NCBI RefSeq assembly: GCF_000346465.2
Contig: NC_034014.1
Span: 6,516,507-6,580,506 of the forward strand
Direction: 5' to 3'
Origin: Prunus persica
Lineage: Eukaryota > Streptophyta > Magnoliopsida > Rosales > Rosaceae
Length of the DNA stretch: 64,000 bases
Positions 33,291 to 44,130 of this stretch are shown here, in pieces. The notes beneath the pieces are model-generated. The model did no database searches, had not been told where the DNA came from, and worked only from the letters and a program-made list of their open reading frames with translations. The translations under genes were made by a program, and so were the position numbers. Positions within the stretch are counted from its first letter, which is position 1, and the number at the start of each line of letters is the position of its first letter.

Positions 33291-33365
33291 TACAGAAGTT
33301 GGGTTACCTCCCTAAGTGACTTCCTTATGGGCTTAAGCACATCCCTTTCGACTCCTCCACGGGGC
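33290..33365 (-). mobile_element. Antisense fragment of the second copia family (pol end and 3' tail)
   Basis: The reverse complement reads GGGATGTGCTTAAGCCCATA, then GGAAGTCACTTAGGGAGGTA and ACCCAACTTCTG. It matches 29,430-29,490 of the 24.4-31.1 kb element with a few substitutions. No LTR is attached. Confidence 0.75.
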
Positions 33366-36068
33366 ATGCATATCATGACTAGTCTTCGCAAGGCATGTAT
33401 AATGTGGGTCATGTCTTTGTTCTCCACGTTAGTACGCTCTAAATTTGTATGTTATTAGAAATATTTCCTAGAACATTGCACACAAATTATTAGTGGATCT
33501 CATCTCAAAGTTGTCACTATAGCTGAAATTATGATCGCATATCTAAGTTGTCACTATATCCTCCCGATTCTCAATATGACTCTTTAAGACAATAAAAAAT
33601 CTCCACCAAAATTCTATACCAAAATCATCATTAGTTGCACACACTTTCATATAAAAAAATGAAGAAAAATTAGTTTCATAATAAAATTTCATAATATAAG
33701 AAAACTTCACACCAAAACAACAAGTTCGCCAAAAAATACTTATTTAAAAATTGCTTGAAGGTAATATCAAGGTCATGAATATAAAGCACCCCCACATTTA
33801 AAATATGTAAAGCAAATCCATTATGTTTCCAATGCTGACCACAAAAATAAAAAATATTAATAATTAATGAAAGGTTCTTTTCTATATGAATGTGTTTTAA
33901 ATATAGGTTGTCAAGTTCAACGAAATAAAGAAGGCACACTAATTCAAACTCACTGAAATATATAATTATACATTTACAAAAGTACGTAATAGAGAAGCAC
34001 CATTAATTTCCATTAATTCCTTCACCAGCATATTAGCCTAACTACAAAACAATAAAATCTTGTTAAATCACAAGTAAAAACATGAAGAAATTCCTTGGAA
34101 TATTATTGCTTCTTTCTCCATAACTTAATTTTCCAAGATAATGACAGGCCAACATAAGAGAAAGCTCCCGTTTTATATAGTTTTCAAAAACTCAAATATA
34201 CATTTACAACTATTAGTATGAATCTCATGTCACAAACTAGTGAGCTTAAGATTGCAAAATTCAAAGTAAAAGAAATAAAGGATTTTGTAGAATTTAACTG
34301 GTCATATACCATATTGCCATTTTAGAGCGATGGAGGTAGAGATCGCTTATCTTGATCTTCATAGCCACCGTTAAACAAATTAACTTGCTGTAGCAATCAA
34401 GAATAGTTTGGAAATCAAATCTGTAGTGCCCAACAATGTAAAATGAAATCAAAACAATTGAAGCAATCAATTTGAAGCTTTAGACAAAAATTGAAGCTGC
34501 AACACTAATTCTTTTGGATTCAACCTTCAGCTTAAAATCAATAATAAAACTATATTAATTGTCTCATTTAAATACCAGTGGAAAGCTTCTTATAAAACCA
34601 ATTACTCAAAACTGAAACTGTCACAAAATGATTTCCACGCACAATCTGGGTAATTAAATACAACATAAATATGTAATGAAAATTTGAAAATATATATAGG
34701 CATAAGCACAAAATAGAATTGTCAAGTTTAATTTCTCCATGAATGTGAAAAGATATAATTCTCAATAAATTGAGGCTGGTTCCAAAAATATCAGCCAACT
34801 AGCTAATGCTTTTATAGTTGTTGGCTGTTTCAAAATTAATTTTAAAACAATAACAATAGCAATAAAATCTCATAAACTTTTATTTTGCAACATAAATATC
34901 TATAAGATTATCAAAATATTAAAGGCTTCTTAAGATCTAAGTCTAAAACGATTAGGTGTCATAAGGTTTTAGTCTACGCATTTTTTGTTTTACATGTAGG
35001 TCATTTGACATTTGTTACTTTTTTTGTTGTGTCGATTTTACCCCTTGAGATAAATAAGGCAAACACATTGAAAATATAAATATAATGCATTATTTCCTTA
35101 TAATTGAATTTCAAATTTCAAATTTTGAATTCTTTCATTGATAATACTCCTAATGTATGGATAAAATACAATTTAATTAATAAAAAGTAGAGACCTACAT
35201 ATTATACCAGTCGATCAGACAAGTACTAACATTAAATTATGTACTTAGACATATAAGTACATAATGTTATTATTAGTAATGAAAAAAAACTTAGTGATAA
35301 ATCATGTTACGTATAAGTTAGGAACATAAATTGGAAGACTAACTATAATTTAGGAACATAAATTGAAAGACTACCTATAAGTCAGATACAAAAATAGACA
35401 AAATAAAATTGTATGTTACCTATAAATAAATAAAAAAGATGCATAAAATACTATTATACATTGTCGAAAATATAAAGAAAAAAATCATATATATACCTAT
35501 GCAATAGGCAATATGACATAAATGACTACTACCCGATTTAAGTCGTAAGGGCCAATATTGGAATAAAAAATTGATTTTAAAAATAAAATAATAAAAATAT
35601 TATATCATAAAATATTTATAAAAAAAAATGTAATTCTATGTGACACAAAAATCAAAGAACTTATATCAAAGTCACTAAATTTGAGGATTAAACTCAACTC
35701 CTCAATAGAAATTTGGATCTATATCAACTTTTTTTAAAAGCCAGTTGATAACATTCTATTAAATTTTTATGGTCTTTTTAATAAATTATTTTAATAAAAA
35801 ATTGACTTTCCAGTTTGTAACATTCTATAACAACCTTTTCCCAATTTTTATATGTAATGTAATGTTCTGCAGACTCTCATCAATTTCGAAAATCTTCTGG
35901 TTCCCTGGTTTTTACCTTGTGTAACAAGTGTCCCCTCCTTTTGCCCTTTCTTGACGCTTTGGCTCTTCAAAAAGGGGAGCAAAACGTTAACAATAGTCGT
36001 ACTGACTCAGAAGACCCACTCTGCTTCCTCCAAACCAACCCACTCTGCGTCCTCCGCACAGACCAATC
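33366..36068. other. AT-rich gene-free interval
   Basis: 2.7 kb of low-complexity AT-rich sequence. Frames are short and I recognise no protein, tRNA or defined repeat. Possible small repeats include the AACATAAATTGGAAGACTA pair near 35,320-35,370. Confidence 0.6.
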
Positions 36069-39000
36069 ATGGATGATCGTACTGACCCAGACGACCTCCA
36101 CACCATTCTCTCCGAACAACGCAGAGACCTTATGGCCGCCAAAACTCTAGACTCCGACCTCGACATGGCCTTCAAGCTCCAAATGCAGGAGGCCATGTCC
36201 GCCTCTCTCGCTCTCAATCCCTCGTTGGCCTCGAGTTCGAGTTCGAGTTCGCGCAACTCTCCGCCTCCTTCGCCGCCCCACGACGCCATTTTAGACCTCG
36301 CCGCCACGCTCATGCTCGAGGACGTTGAGAGATTCGCGCAGGAGTGGGAGGACCACGAGCGCACCGTTTCGGAGATGATGAAGACGAAGGAAGATCTCAA
36401 CCGTCGAATTCACGATCAGAAGTTCGCCGCCGACCTCTGCGACGTGCCAGACGACTACTGGGCCAAGCACGGCGACTATTACGAGCGTCCGTACTCTGCG
36501 GACGAATCGTCGTCGTCGTCGTCGACAAAAGCTGCGGCGGTGGAGACTGAGAATTTGAGGTTGTATTGCAAGGGTTTGGTGAGCGAGGAGAGGGTTAGGG
36601 ATATGAAGGTGGTGGTTGCTGGGGCAGGTGTCGCGATTTGTGACCCGAGAGACAATCTGATATTCGAGGCGAGGAAGAATCTAGAGGCGGTGGCTGATGG
36701 TGTGGTGTTGAGCAATGAGGCTGCGGAGCTTGAGGCCATTATTGAAGGGCTTAACAAAGCTCTCACCTTGGACTTGAAATCTGTGACCTTTTACTGTGAT
36801 GACTACATGCTTTACCAATATGTGAGTTTTAGCGTTAAACACTCGCTTTTATTGGTCTTCTTTTGTTTATTCTCAAATTCACTTTTTAATTGGGTGGGAG
36901 TTTGTGTTTATGTTAATGGTAGTAGAGTTGACTGTTGACTGGTGTGCATTGTTTGTTGCATTGCAAATTTGAAATCTTTGGCTGTATGAACTATTGGGTG
37001 TCTTCTGAAACAGAGGAAAAGAAAAAGATTGTGCATTTGACAATTTTGGAAGTGGGATAGAAATTTTGGGGCTTACTATATGTGGGTTTGTTTGGGAGAA
37101 CATTATAGGAGATTGAGCAGGAAGATTGTGGGCAACTATGAGAAGTGTGAAAGCCAATTACTAAACATCAATATGAGTGAGTTGCTGTTTTGGTTTTTGG
37201 TTCAGTGTTTGGGTTGGGTTAATTGGTCGAAGTGCAATCTAACAAGTGTATGTCATGTCATTTGTGACAGTGTTTTGGAGTGTGTTAATTTAGCTTCGTG
37301 CAGAAGCTGCAAGGAATAATCCCAAACAACTTGGTATTTGGGAGAATTAACAGTTATCTTGTTAGACCTATCCTTCTTTTAGTCTGTTGTGTTAAACATT
37401 TGCTGAGCTTGCTGCATTTGTGTGACAAAGCCAATTTTGGGCAAATTTTGGGTTCAGCAATGATTCGGTCATGCAGTTATACTATTTTGTTGTTGTTAGA
37501 AATTTGTTAATTATTTTTTGGTGATGTGTTCTGTCAAACTTTGTTGGTTGTATTACAGGATAAATATGTATTTTTTTCTATTCCGAAGGAGAAAACCCAA
37601 GTTCTGTTATTTTTAATTTATTTTCCTCCTTATTGATAGTATAATTCATGTCTTAACAAGTTTGCTGCTCTCATCACTATTCATGTTTATGAAATAAAAT
37701 ACGGGGGCATAACAGAAAATTCCATTTCGTGCCACTTATGTAGATGATTGACATCTTTTAAATACAGGTCACAAACAGAGTGCGTCCTGGAAACAGCAAG
37801 GTTGCAACATTAGTCAATCAAGTGGCTCTTCTACAAAGAAAATTTGAATATTGCAGCCCTTCTCTTGTAACACGTACTGACATTAAGTTTGCACTTAAAG
37901 TTGCTAGAGAGGCTATAGTTTCTCAGATCACCTGGCGTGCAGACTCTAGCAATGGAAAGAGTTTGAAGGAGACTTGTGTAATTTGCTTTGAAGAAACTGA
38001 TGTTGCAGAAATGTTTTCAATCGATGGCTGTCTACACAGGTATTGCTGTTCCTGTATGAAACAGCATGTGGAAGTAAAGTTTCTTAATGGGATGGGGGCA
38101 GAGTGCCCTCATGAAGGCTGTAAAAATGAGGTGAATATTGATAGCTGTGCAAAATTCTTGGCACCTAAACTAGTTGAGGCCATAAGCCAAAGAATCAAGG
38201 AATCTTCTATTCCGGTTACAGACAAAGTTTATTGCCCAAATCCCAGGTGTTCTGCATTAATGTCTAAAAAGGAGGTCTTAGAATATACCAAAACTACTTT
38301 TGTCCGTGCTGAGCAAACTGGAGCCAGGAGATGCATGAAATGTCATTACTATTTTTGTATCAATTGCAAGGTCCCTTGGCACTTCAATATGACCTGCTAT
38401 GATTATAAAAGATCACATCCCTATCCCCACCGAGAAGACCAATTGCTCAACTCGCTGGCTACAAAGAAACTCTGGCGTCAGTGCGTAAAGTGCAACCATA
38501 TGGTTGAACTTGCCGAAGGTTGTTACCACATAACTTGCAGGTATTACTCCCCACTCCTCCATCCTATTTGACTTGTCTTTTGGTCCTTGTTCTGTTGATT
38601 TTGTCATCTTTAGATCAAATTAGCAATTTTTTGAGAGGGATGAAACAAGCAAAAGATAAAACAAATTATACAGCTAGTGAACTCAATATGATCTACTTGG
38701 TAGCAAGTTGAGTACAAGTGGATATGGCTAGGTATAGTGTTGGGTCTCAAGTTCCTCTGAGTTCTTATGATTGAAAACCACATTGCCAATGGGCCATCAA
38801 ACCACCAAAAGAGTCAATCTCTGCATGATGATCTAATTGGCGTTCTCTTTTATGCTTTTGTTAGCAAACATTGGATGAGATCCTAGTCATCTATAAATAG
38901 ATATCATGGTAGGGCCTTACACTGTCCCCTCAGATAGTTATGGTATTGGTGTATTGCCTTTACTAGTTGCAGACCACCTTTTCTATTCTTTTACCCACCA

Positions 39001-39328
39001 AAAGAACTAGTTTTAATTGTTCTTTTCTGGGTGCTGCTGTTTTTTTTTTCCGTATACCAATCCTTGTGGTTTGTCTGTATGCGTGCATTGTCTTTGTAGA
39101 TGTGGTTATGAGTTTTGTTATACCTGTGGAGCTGAGTGGAAGAACAAGAAAGCAACATGTTCTTGCCGAATCTGGGATGAGCGTAACATTATACGCGAAC
39201 AGCCACGACAAGCACAGCCCATTATACGCGAACAGCCACGACAGGCACAGCCCATTATACGCGAACAGCCACGACAGGCCCAGCCCATTATACGCGAACA
39301 GCCACGACAAGTACGACGACGACAATGA
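36069..39328 (+). CDS. RBR-type E3 ubiquitin ligase (RING1-IBR-RING2), 584 aa, three exons
   Basis: RBR ligases accept ubiquitin from an E2 on RING1, pass it to a catalytic Cys in RING2, then to substrate. Exons: 36,069-36,821, 37,768-38,540 and 39,100-39,328 (1,755 nt with TGA), all with GT..AG introns. After a Ser-rich, acidic N-terminus, residues about 185-320 resemble the RNase H-like (RVT_3) domain found upstream of the RBR in one plant subgroup (AGAGVAICDPRDNLIFEARK). RING1 begins at Cys321 (CVICFEE..CLHRYCCSC..CPHEGC). IBR follows (CPNPRCSALM..CMKCHYYFCINC). RING2 is WRQCVKCNHMVELAEGCYHITC, with the putative catalytic Cys503 in GCYH. The C-terminus is an 11-residue repeat IIREQPRQAQP, about 3.5 copies, ending VRRRQ. 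No lesion is seen. The precise Arabidopsis counterpart is not assigned. Confidence 0.92.
39189..39312 (+). repeat. 33-bp minisatellite coding the RBR C-terminal tail
   Basis: Nearly identical 33-bp units (ATTATACGCGAACAGCCACG, then ACAGGCACAGCCC) repeat about 3.5 times in frame with the RBR coding sequence, giving IIREQPRQAQP per unit. Units differ at only two or three positions, so the expansion is recent. Being a multiple of 3, copy number changes would not break the frame. Confidence 0.9.
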
Positions 39329-39758
39329 TCGGGATTACCAAGACTCTTGTTAGACAACAACTAAAGATTTAGGCAATTAGAGTGATCTTTTGTGTTTAAG
39401 GACCACAACGTCAGATGCTAAGTTAAAATATTGCCCAGCCTTTTTGTTAACTTTTGGCACATTAGTTTTGCATTCCTCTTTTATTTTTGGGGGTATCCCC
39501 CTTGACACCATGTGGTATGCTTTCAATTGAACAACCAAATCGTTGGAATTCCTTTCCTTTATTTTTCTCGTAGGAAAGTAGTTGTTGCTTAGGGGTAGGC
39601 ACGAATTGAGTTGGATCATACATAGCGGTTTATAATATTTGACCTGTTTAGTATTAGGTCAACTTAACCCCACCAACCCTACCCAACTCAATCATTTTTG
39701 GATTCAAGATGCATATCACTTTGTGATTGAGCTATAATAAAAAGTAAAGAGTTCTTCC
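39329..39758. other. 3' flank of the RBR gene
   Basis: Downstream of the stop. No further gene is seen; it probably includes the 3' UTR. Confidence 0.5.
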
Positions 39759-39965
39759 TTAGAGCAAGTGCAGGGCAGCCCCCCAGCCATGGCAATAAGA
39801 CCCCAAGGCCCGTTTTGGACCTCCAGCGCGCAAAAGGCAGCCCGAGCAAGGCATGCGACCTATCAGCCCGGGTAAGTCCACGGACAATTCTGGACTGGAC
39901 CATTACTCGAAGGTTGCTAACGTCAGCGCTGACTCACCAGCCCACATAGTCGAAGGTCAGAGTGG
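39759..39965. mobile_element. Fragment of a TTA-flanked MITE-like element (relative of the 57.6-59.7 kb element)
   Basis: It starts TTAGAGCAAGTGCAGGGCAG. It contains CAGCCCGAGCAAGG, AGCCCGGGTAAGTCC and GTCAGCGCTGAC..CGAAGG blocks, which resemble the reverse complement of about 59,470-59,650. No right terminus is seen. It runs into another repeat at about 39,970, so it is a partial copy. Confidence 0.5.
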
Positions 39966-39969
39966 AATC

Positions 39970-41290
39970 CATATTAATGTATCTAAGAAGGTCAGCGTAA
40001 AATACCAATGTATCTAAGAAGGTCAGCGTAAAATACCGCAAATACATGGAAACAAACTCAGACTGTTACGAAGTTCTTTCCTACAACAATACCGATGCAC
40101 ACAGGTAAACAAATCGTAATGGGCCAAATTAAGTCTCTGTTTATTTAAATATAGCATTATCGTATCATTTACAAATAGTCGTATGAAAGTAATACAACTT
40201 CACAAACCCATTTCAAAAAATATATTACGATTTTAAAAATACATTTTGGACTTCTACATATAAAAACAAACATGTGATGTCTAATAAAATTACAGACACC
40301 TTTCAATAATCAAACACAACATAAAAAATGCAATTTTATTGTACTACATTTAAAACACGAAATGATGCAACCAACCAATAACACGACATTTCAGTCAAGT
40401 TTATTAAATACAGTTCTATATGTATACTGTAATTTCAATTAAGCGACATTATTTCAACAATGAGATATTCAATTGATTCTTATTCAGGTACATAGAAACA
40501 AATGCAAACACAAACAGATAATCTCACAAAGTTTTTTCTGCAACTAACTAGATGCAATATACTGCTTTAGATTGTTGGAAAAATTCAATAATTATACTCA
40601 TAATATTCATATAAAATCAATTAAATAAATCATACCCTAAACACATCAATTATACACAATAACTAATACAATAAATACGTATGAAAAAGGTTAGGAATAT
40701 CTGGCATGTAATGTCAAGAGAGGCACGTAGTCGCTGTCCTAAAGCCATAGAGGTCTTCCTAAAACCATGTGTTAGGAGACTTTAGAAAAGCCCAAAGAAG
40801 AGAAATTTTTTAAAAGAAGCCTAAATGGACAAAATTGCCCTTATTTATTTTTGAATTTCCTAAGGAATCCTTTATATTTGCATGTCTTTGATTTGATAGT
40901 TGAAAAGTTTTTTTGTCTTTTTTAAAAAAGCTTTGGCTTTTTCCAAAAGCGAGTTTTTTTGTAGCTAAAACCTAAATTTACTTCAGATAAATACGTACTT
41001 ATTTTTTGGAGTAACCCGCACATTAAAAAGTAAGAAGTCACGTTTTTTTTATGCGTGTGTACTCTTTATCCACATTGTGGTCATTCCATCTCATACCCCT
41101 CCAGATACTTATGTATGTCATGGAATGACTGCACAATGATTGTCTTAGCTGAGGGATCCTTGTGCCATTCCACCTCGCCCAACCAATAGTCAATTACGGC
41201 TGTTCACAAATTGGCACCTTCTGTGCATCAATTTGAAATCATCCTTGTTCTTGGCTATATGACCCATTCGACAGTGCCTAAGAAATGATC
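39970..41290. repeat. Dispersed repeat, copy 2 (relative of 3,040-4,524)
   Basis: Close matches to copy 1: ACCGCAAATACATGGAAACA near 40,036, ATTCATACGTA-type AT-rich middle, ATCTGGCATGTAATGTCA near 40,700, and AATTGGCACCTTCTGTGCAT near 41,210. A 31-bp direct duplication (TGTATCTAAGAAGGTCAGCG) opens it at 39,979-40,037. About 200 bp at 40,773-40,985 replace the corresponding part of copy 1, so the two copies differ by an indel or a local insertion. No coding function recognised. Confidence 0.6.
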
Positions 41291-42360
41291 GACTATGGAC
41301 TTGCCATGGTAAGCACAACCAGATCCTCTCATTTCTACTGTAGATTCTATCCAAGGTCTGATTTTGTTTGTTTAGGTTGCGTGGGATGAGTACTTGAACA
41401 TTCAAATTGTTGTTTTGAGAAATTTTGGGATTACATTCATAATTCAGGCATAAAGCCACTGGCCACAAATGGCCAATAAAAACTAGTCACAAAAGGCCAT
41501 TATAATAACGTAGTTATCTAACATCAAAATTAAGACAATTTGGAGCTCCTCCTCACTTCACTCTTTTTTTCAGTTTACTCTCTTCTTCTACATTAGTCTC
41601 TATATTTGGAGAAATTATAGAATAGTACGGTATCACCACATCAGCTGGTGATACTTCCATTCAAAATTTGTCATGTGCATTATTTTTATAAGAAATTGAA
41701 CTTTTTGTTCCAGCTGTATTTGAAACTCCAATTTTACCCTTTAAATTAAAAATATTAAAGGAAATAAAAGAGAAAATGTTCCAGCAACAATCACTGGCCC
41801 TCAATCTTACTGCCGTCCCGCCCTTCTGCCTCCCATGGCTGCCGCCCTTATCCTCTTATTTCATTCCTCTGTTTTTTGTATTTTTGCAATCAGATCACAT
41901 CCCATCATTGCTCTTCCCCCCAATTGTGCCAAGCTCCTTTCTTCAACAAACAACACCATGAAGAAGACCCAAATCCCATTTCAATTTGTTAATCATGTGC
42001 ATAGCAATTTGCCCAATCCTGCAAGCATCAAACCCATATTAGCAAGTGTTTCAATCACGTTGTATGTGTTAGACATGAAGATATTATTACGAATTTGGTC
42101 ACTCCGTCGGCCCTTCGTTTCTCTCCCTAAAACTGCAACTTTTCGTTAACCCATGGAAGCACCTGCAAGATCTCTAATCATTGCAAATGGGTCTATATTT
42201 AAACAAAGAGGCTTTAATCATTATCAAATTGAAATATTAACTTACTGAGACATTTGAATGAACATCGAGTAATGGAAAGACAGAGAGGGAGGGCAGTTAG
42301 ATGATGGTGTCAGTGCGATGGTAGGGGTTGTTTTCATTTTCTTTGAACGCTCGTTACAAT
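41291..42360. other. Non-coding or unrecognised interval
   Basis: No gene recognised. A short frame at 41,776-41,961 and an overlapping one at 41,835-42,149 have no features I can name, and I do not support them as genes. Confidence 0.4.
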
Positions 42361-42706
42361 GGGTTATGGGCTATGTAAACGATGATGTATGTTACAATGG
42401 GTTATGGGCTGTGTAAACCAAGGAAAGAGTCTTTCAACGCTCGTTACAACAAGACTAATCCTTCCTTTTCTTCCTCAACTTTCTCAAAGTTGTATGCTGC
42501 CTTCCGAAATACACAATTCAACCACCGCAAGTACAGTTGACTCAGAAGTATCCCCAATGATGCTCCTCCTTCGACTTCGATTCCGAAATTGAAATGGGGT
42601 TTTAACGGTTGGAAGTTTTTTCTAGTTGCTTGTTTGCTTGGGTTTATAGCAGGTTAGAGTTTACGCAAATAGTTATAATTCATTTAGGTTTCCTAATCAA
42701 CTAAGG

Positions 42707-42749
<43 letters not shown>

Positions 42750-43217
42750 GATTCATTTTGGTTTCTATTTCTCATTAACTTACGTCACTTCGCTTGCATT
42801 CACTCTCTATACGCCGTTAGGGTTAGGGTTTCTATATTTCTTAGTTTATACTTCGCTTGCTTACTTTCTTCTATCTCATTCAAATTCAACATGTGTTTCT
42901 CCTGTACCACCAAAGCATGGGTTGAGAGCATTCTCTCATACCAGTCATGCAAACCATTGAAAACGATGACGTTTGTGAATGTGATGATTGGTCATGGTAC
43001 GACTACGCAGCAAAAGCATAGCAAATTGAAGACTAACCCTTCCTCGTTTTCCTCAACTTTCTCTTCTTTTAAGGAAAGTTGTATGCTGCCTTCCGAAAAA
43101 CCCAATTCCCCATCACTAGTACAACCAACTGCGAAGCGTCCCTATCATGCATCTCTAGTCAAAGCTGCCTCCTCTGCACCTGATCATGAGATCAATAATG
43201 GAAGATACCATTCTTGA
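42361..43217 (+). other. Two diverged copies of an unrecognised coding-like segment
   Basis: 42,440-42,520 and 43,010-43,110 share CTAATCCTTCCTTTTCTTCC / CTAACCCTTCCTCGTTTTCC, TCAACTTTCTC and GTTGTATGCTGCCTTCCGAA. The second lies in an open frame (42,891-43,217, ending TGA) and the first in broken frames. They may be remnants of a small duplicated gene, but I do not recognise the protein. A CT microsatellite separates them. Confidence 0.35.
42709..42746. repeat. (CT)n microsatellite
   Basis: About 18 uninterrupted CT dinucleotides. Confidence 0.95.
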
Positions 43218-43784
43218 AACTTTTCAGCTGCTTTTTCATTTCTCATTCACTAAGAAAAAAGACTGGAGTTTTTTAGCTTAGGAGATGAAAGTTATCTAGA
43301 AAAATGCTTTATATATTCTTACTCTAAAAAATCTAGCAAGCAATAGCAATCCCACACACATAAGAGCTCAACAAAGGAAAGTTATGTACCTCAAAATTCT
43401 ATTAGATTGTGTCTCACATGTTAGGGAATTTTATGAGTGGTTATAGAGTTGGGCGCCCGAGCCGAACCAGATTGAGATGTCAGAATTGTGTACCGAATCC
43501 AGCACTCTAGTTTGGTGTTTTCTAATGCCGAAGTCAAGCCTCAGCCCTTTGTTTTGTCGTGGTTTGGTGCACCTATTATCCGTTACGTTTCGACTTGGTT
43601 TCTACAAGAAATTAAAAAGAGAAAAATAGTTGCAGAATGAGAGAAGAAGAAGAAAGAAAAAGAAGGAGAAATAAGAAAACAAAGAAAAACAAGAGAAGAA
43701 GAGGAAAACGAAGAAGAATGAGAAAAAAATGGAGGTTGTCGGCGACTGAAAAATAAAAAAGATGTTTTAGGGTTATATTGTAGG

Positions 43785-44078
43785 GAATGACAGTTTAGTA
43801 CCCTGTGGTTGTACTCGTAAGGCATGTTAGTCCATGTCCTCTCGATTTTTGAAATTAGATACCTCGGTCTTTTCAATTTGTTGCAATGTATTTATGATGT
43901 TAAGGTTTTCGTCAGATCTCCCATTAGTTGCCTACGTGGCATTTATGGATCCCACAATTTTTATTTATTTTTATTTAATTGTAATAAAATATTCATAGAA
44001 TATTTAAAAATCAATTATAAATAAATAAAAACCCCATTAGCCCCAAGCCACTCCTTCCCTGACCCCAAATCCCTCATA
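43785..44078. repeat. Left long terminal inverted repeat of a MULE-like element
   Basis: About 43,812-44,075 is the inverted counterpart of about 48,440-48,715 (e.g. GGCATGTTAGT, ATTAGATACC, TTGTTGCAATGTA, TGCCTACGTG, AATATTTAAAAATCAATT). The outer start GGGAATGACAGTTTAGTACC is typical in style of MULE termini, but it is not matched on the right. I see no 9-bp TSD, so the class is an inference from TIR length and appearance. Confidence 0.6.
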
Positions 44079-44130
44079 TTTATCTCTCTCTCTTTCTCTA
44101 TCATGGCTTTAGTGGCAGCTGACAAGCCTC

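Noticed and set aside
39762..41290. One continuous element
   Set aside because: The GAGCAAGTGCAGGG part matches the 57.6-59.7 kb element while the part from 39,970 matches the 3-4.5 kb repeat, so two different repeats abut here.
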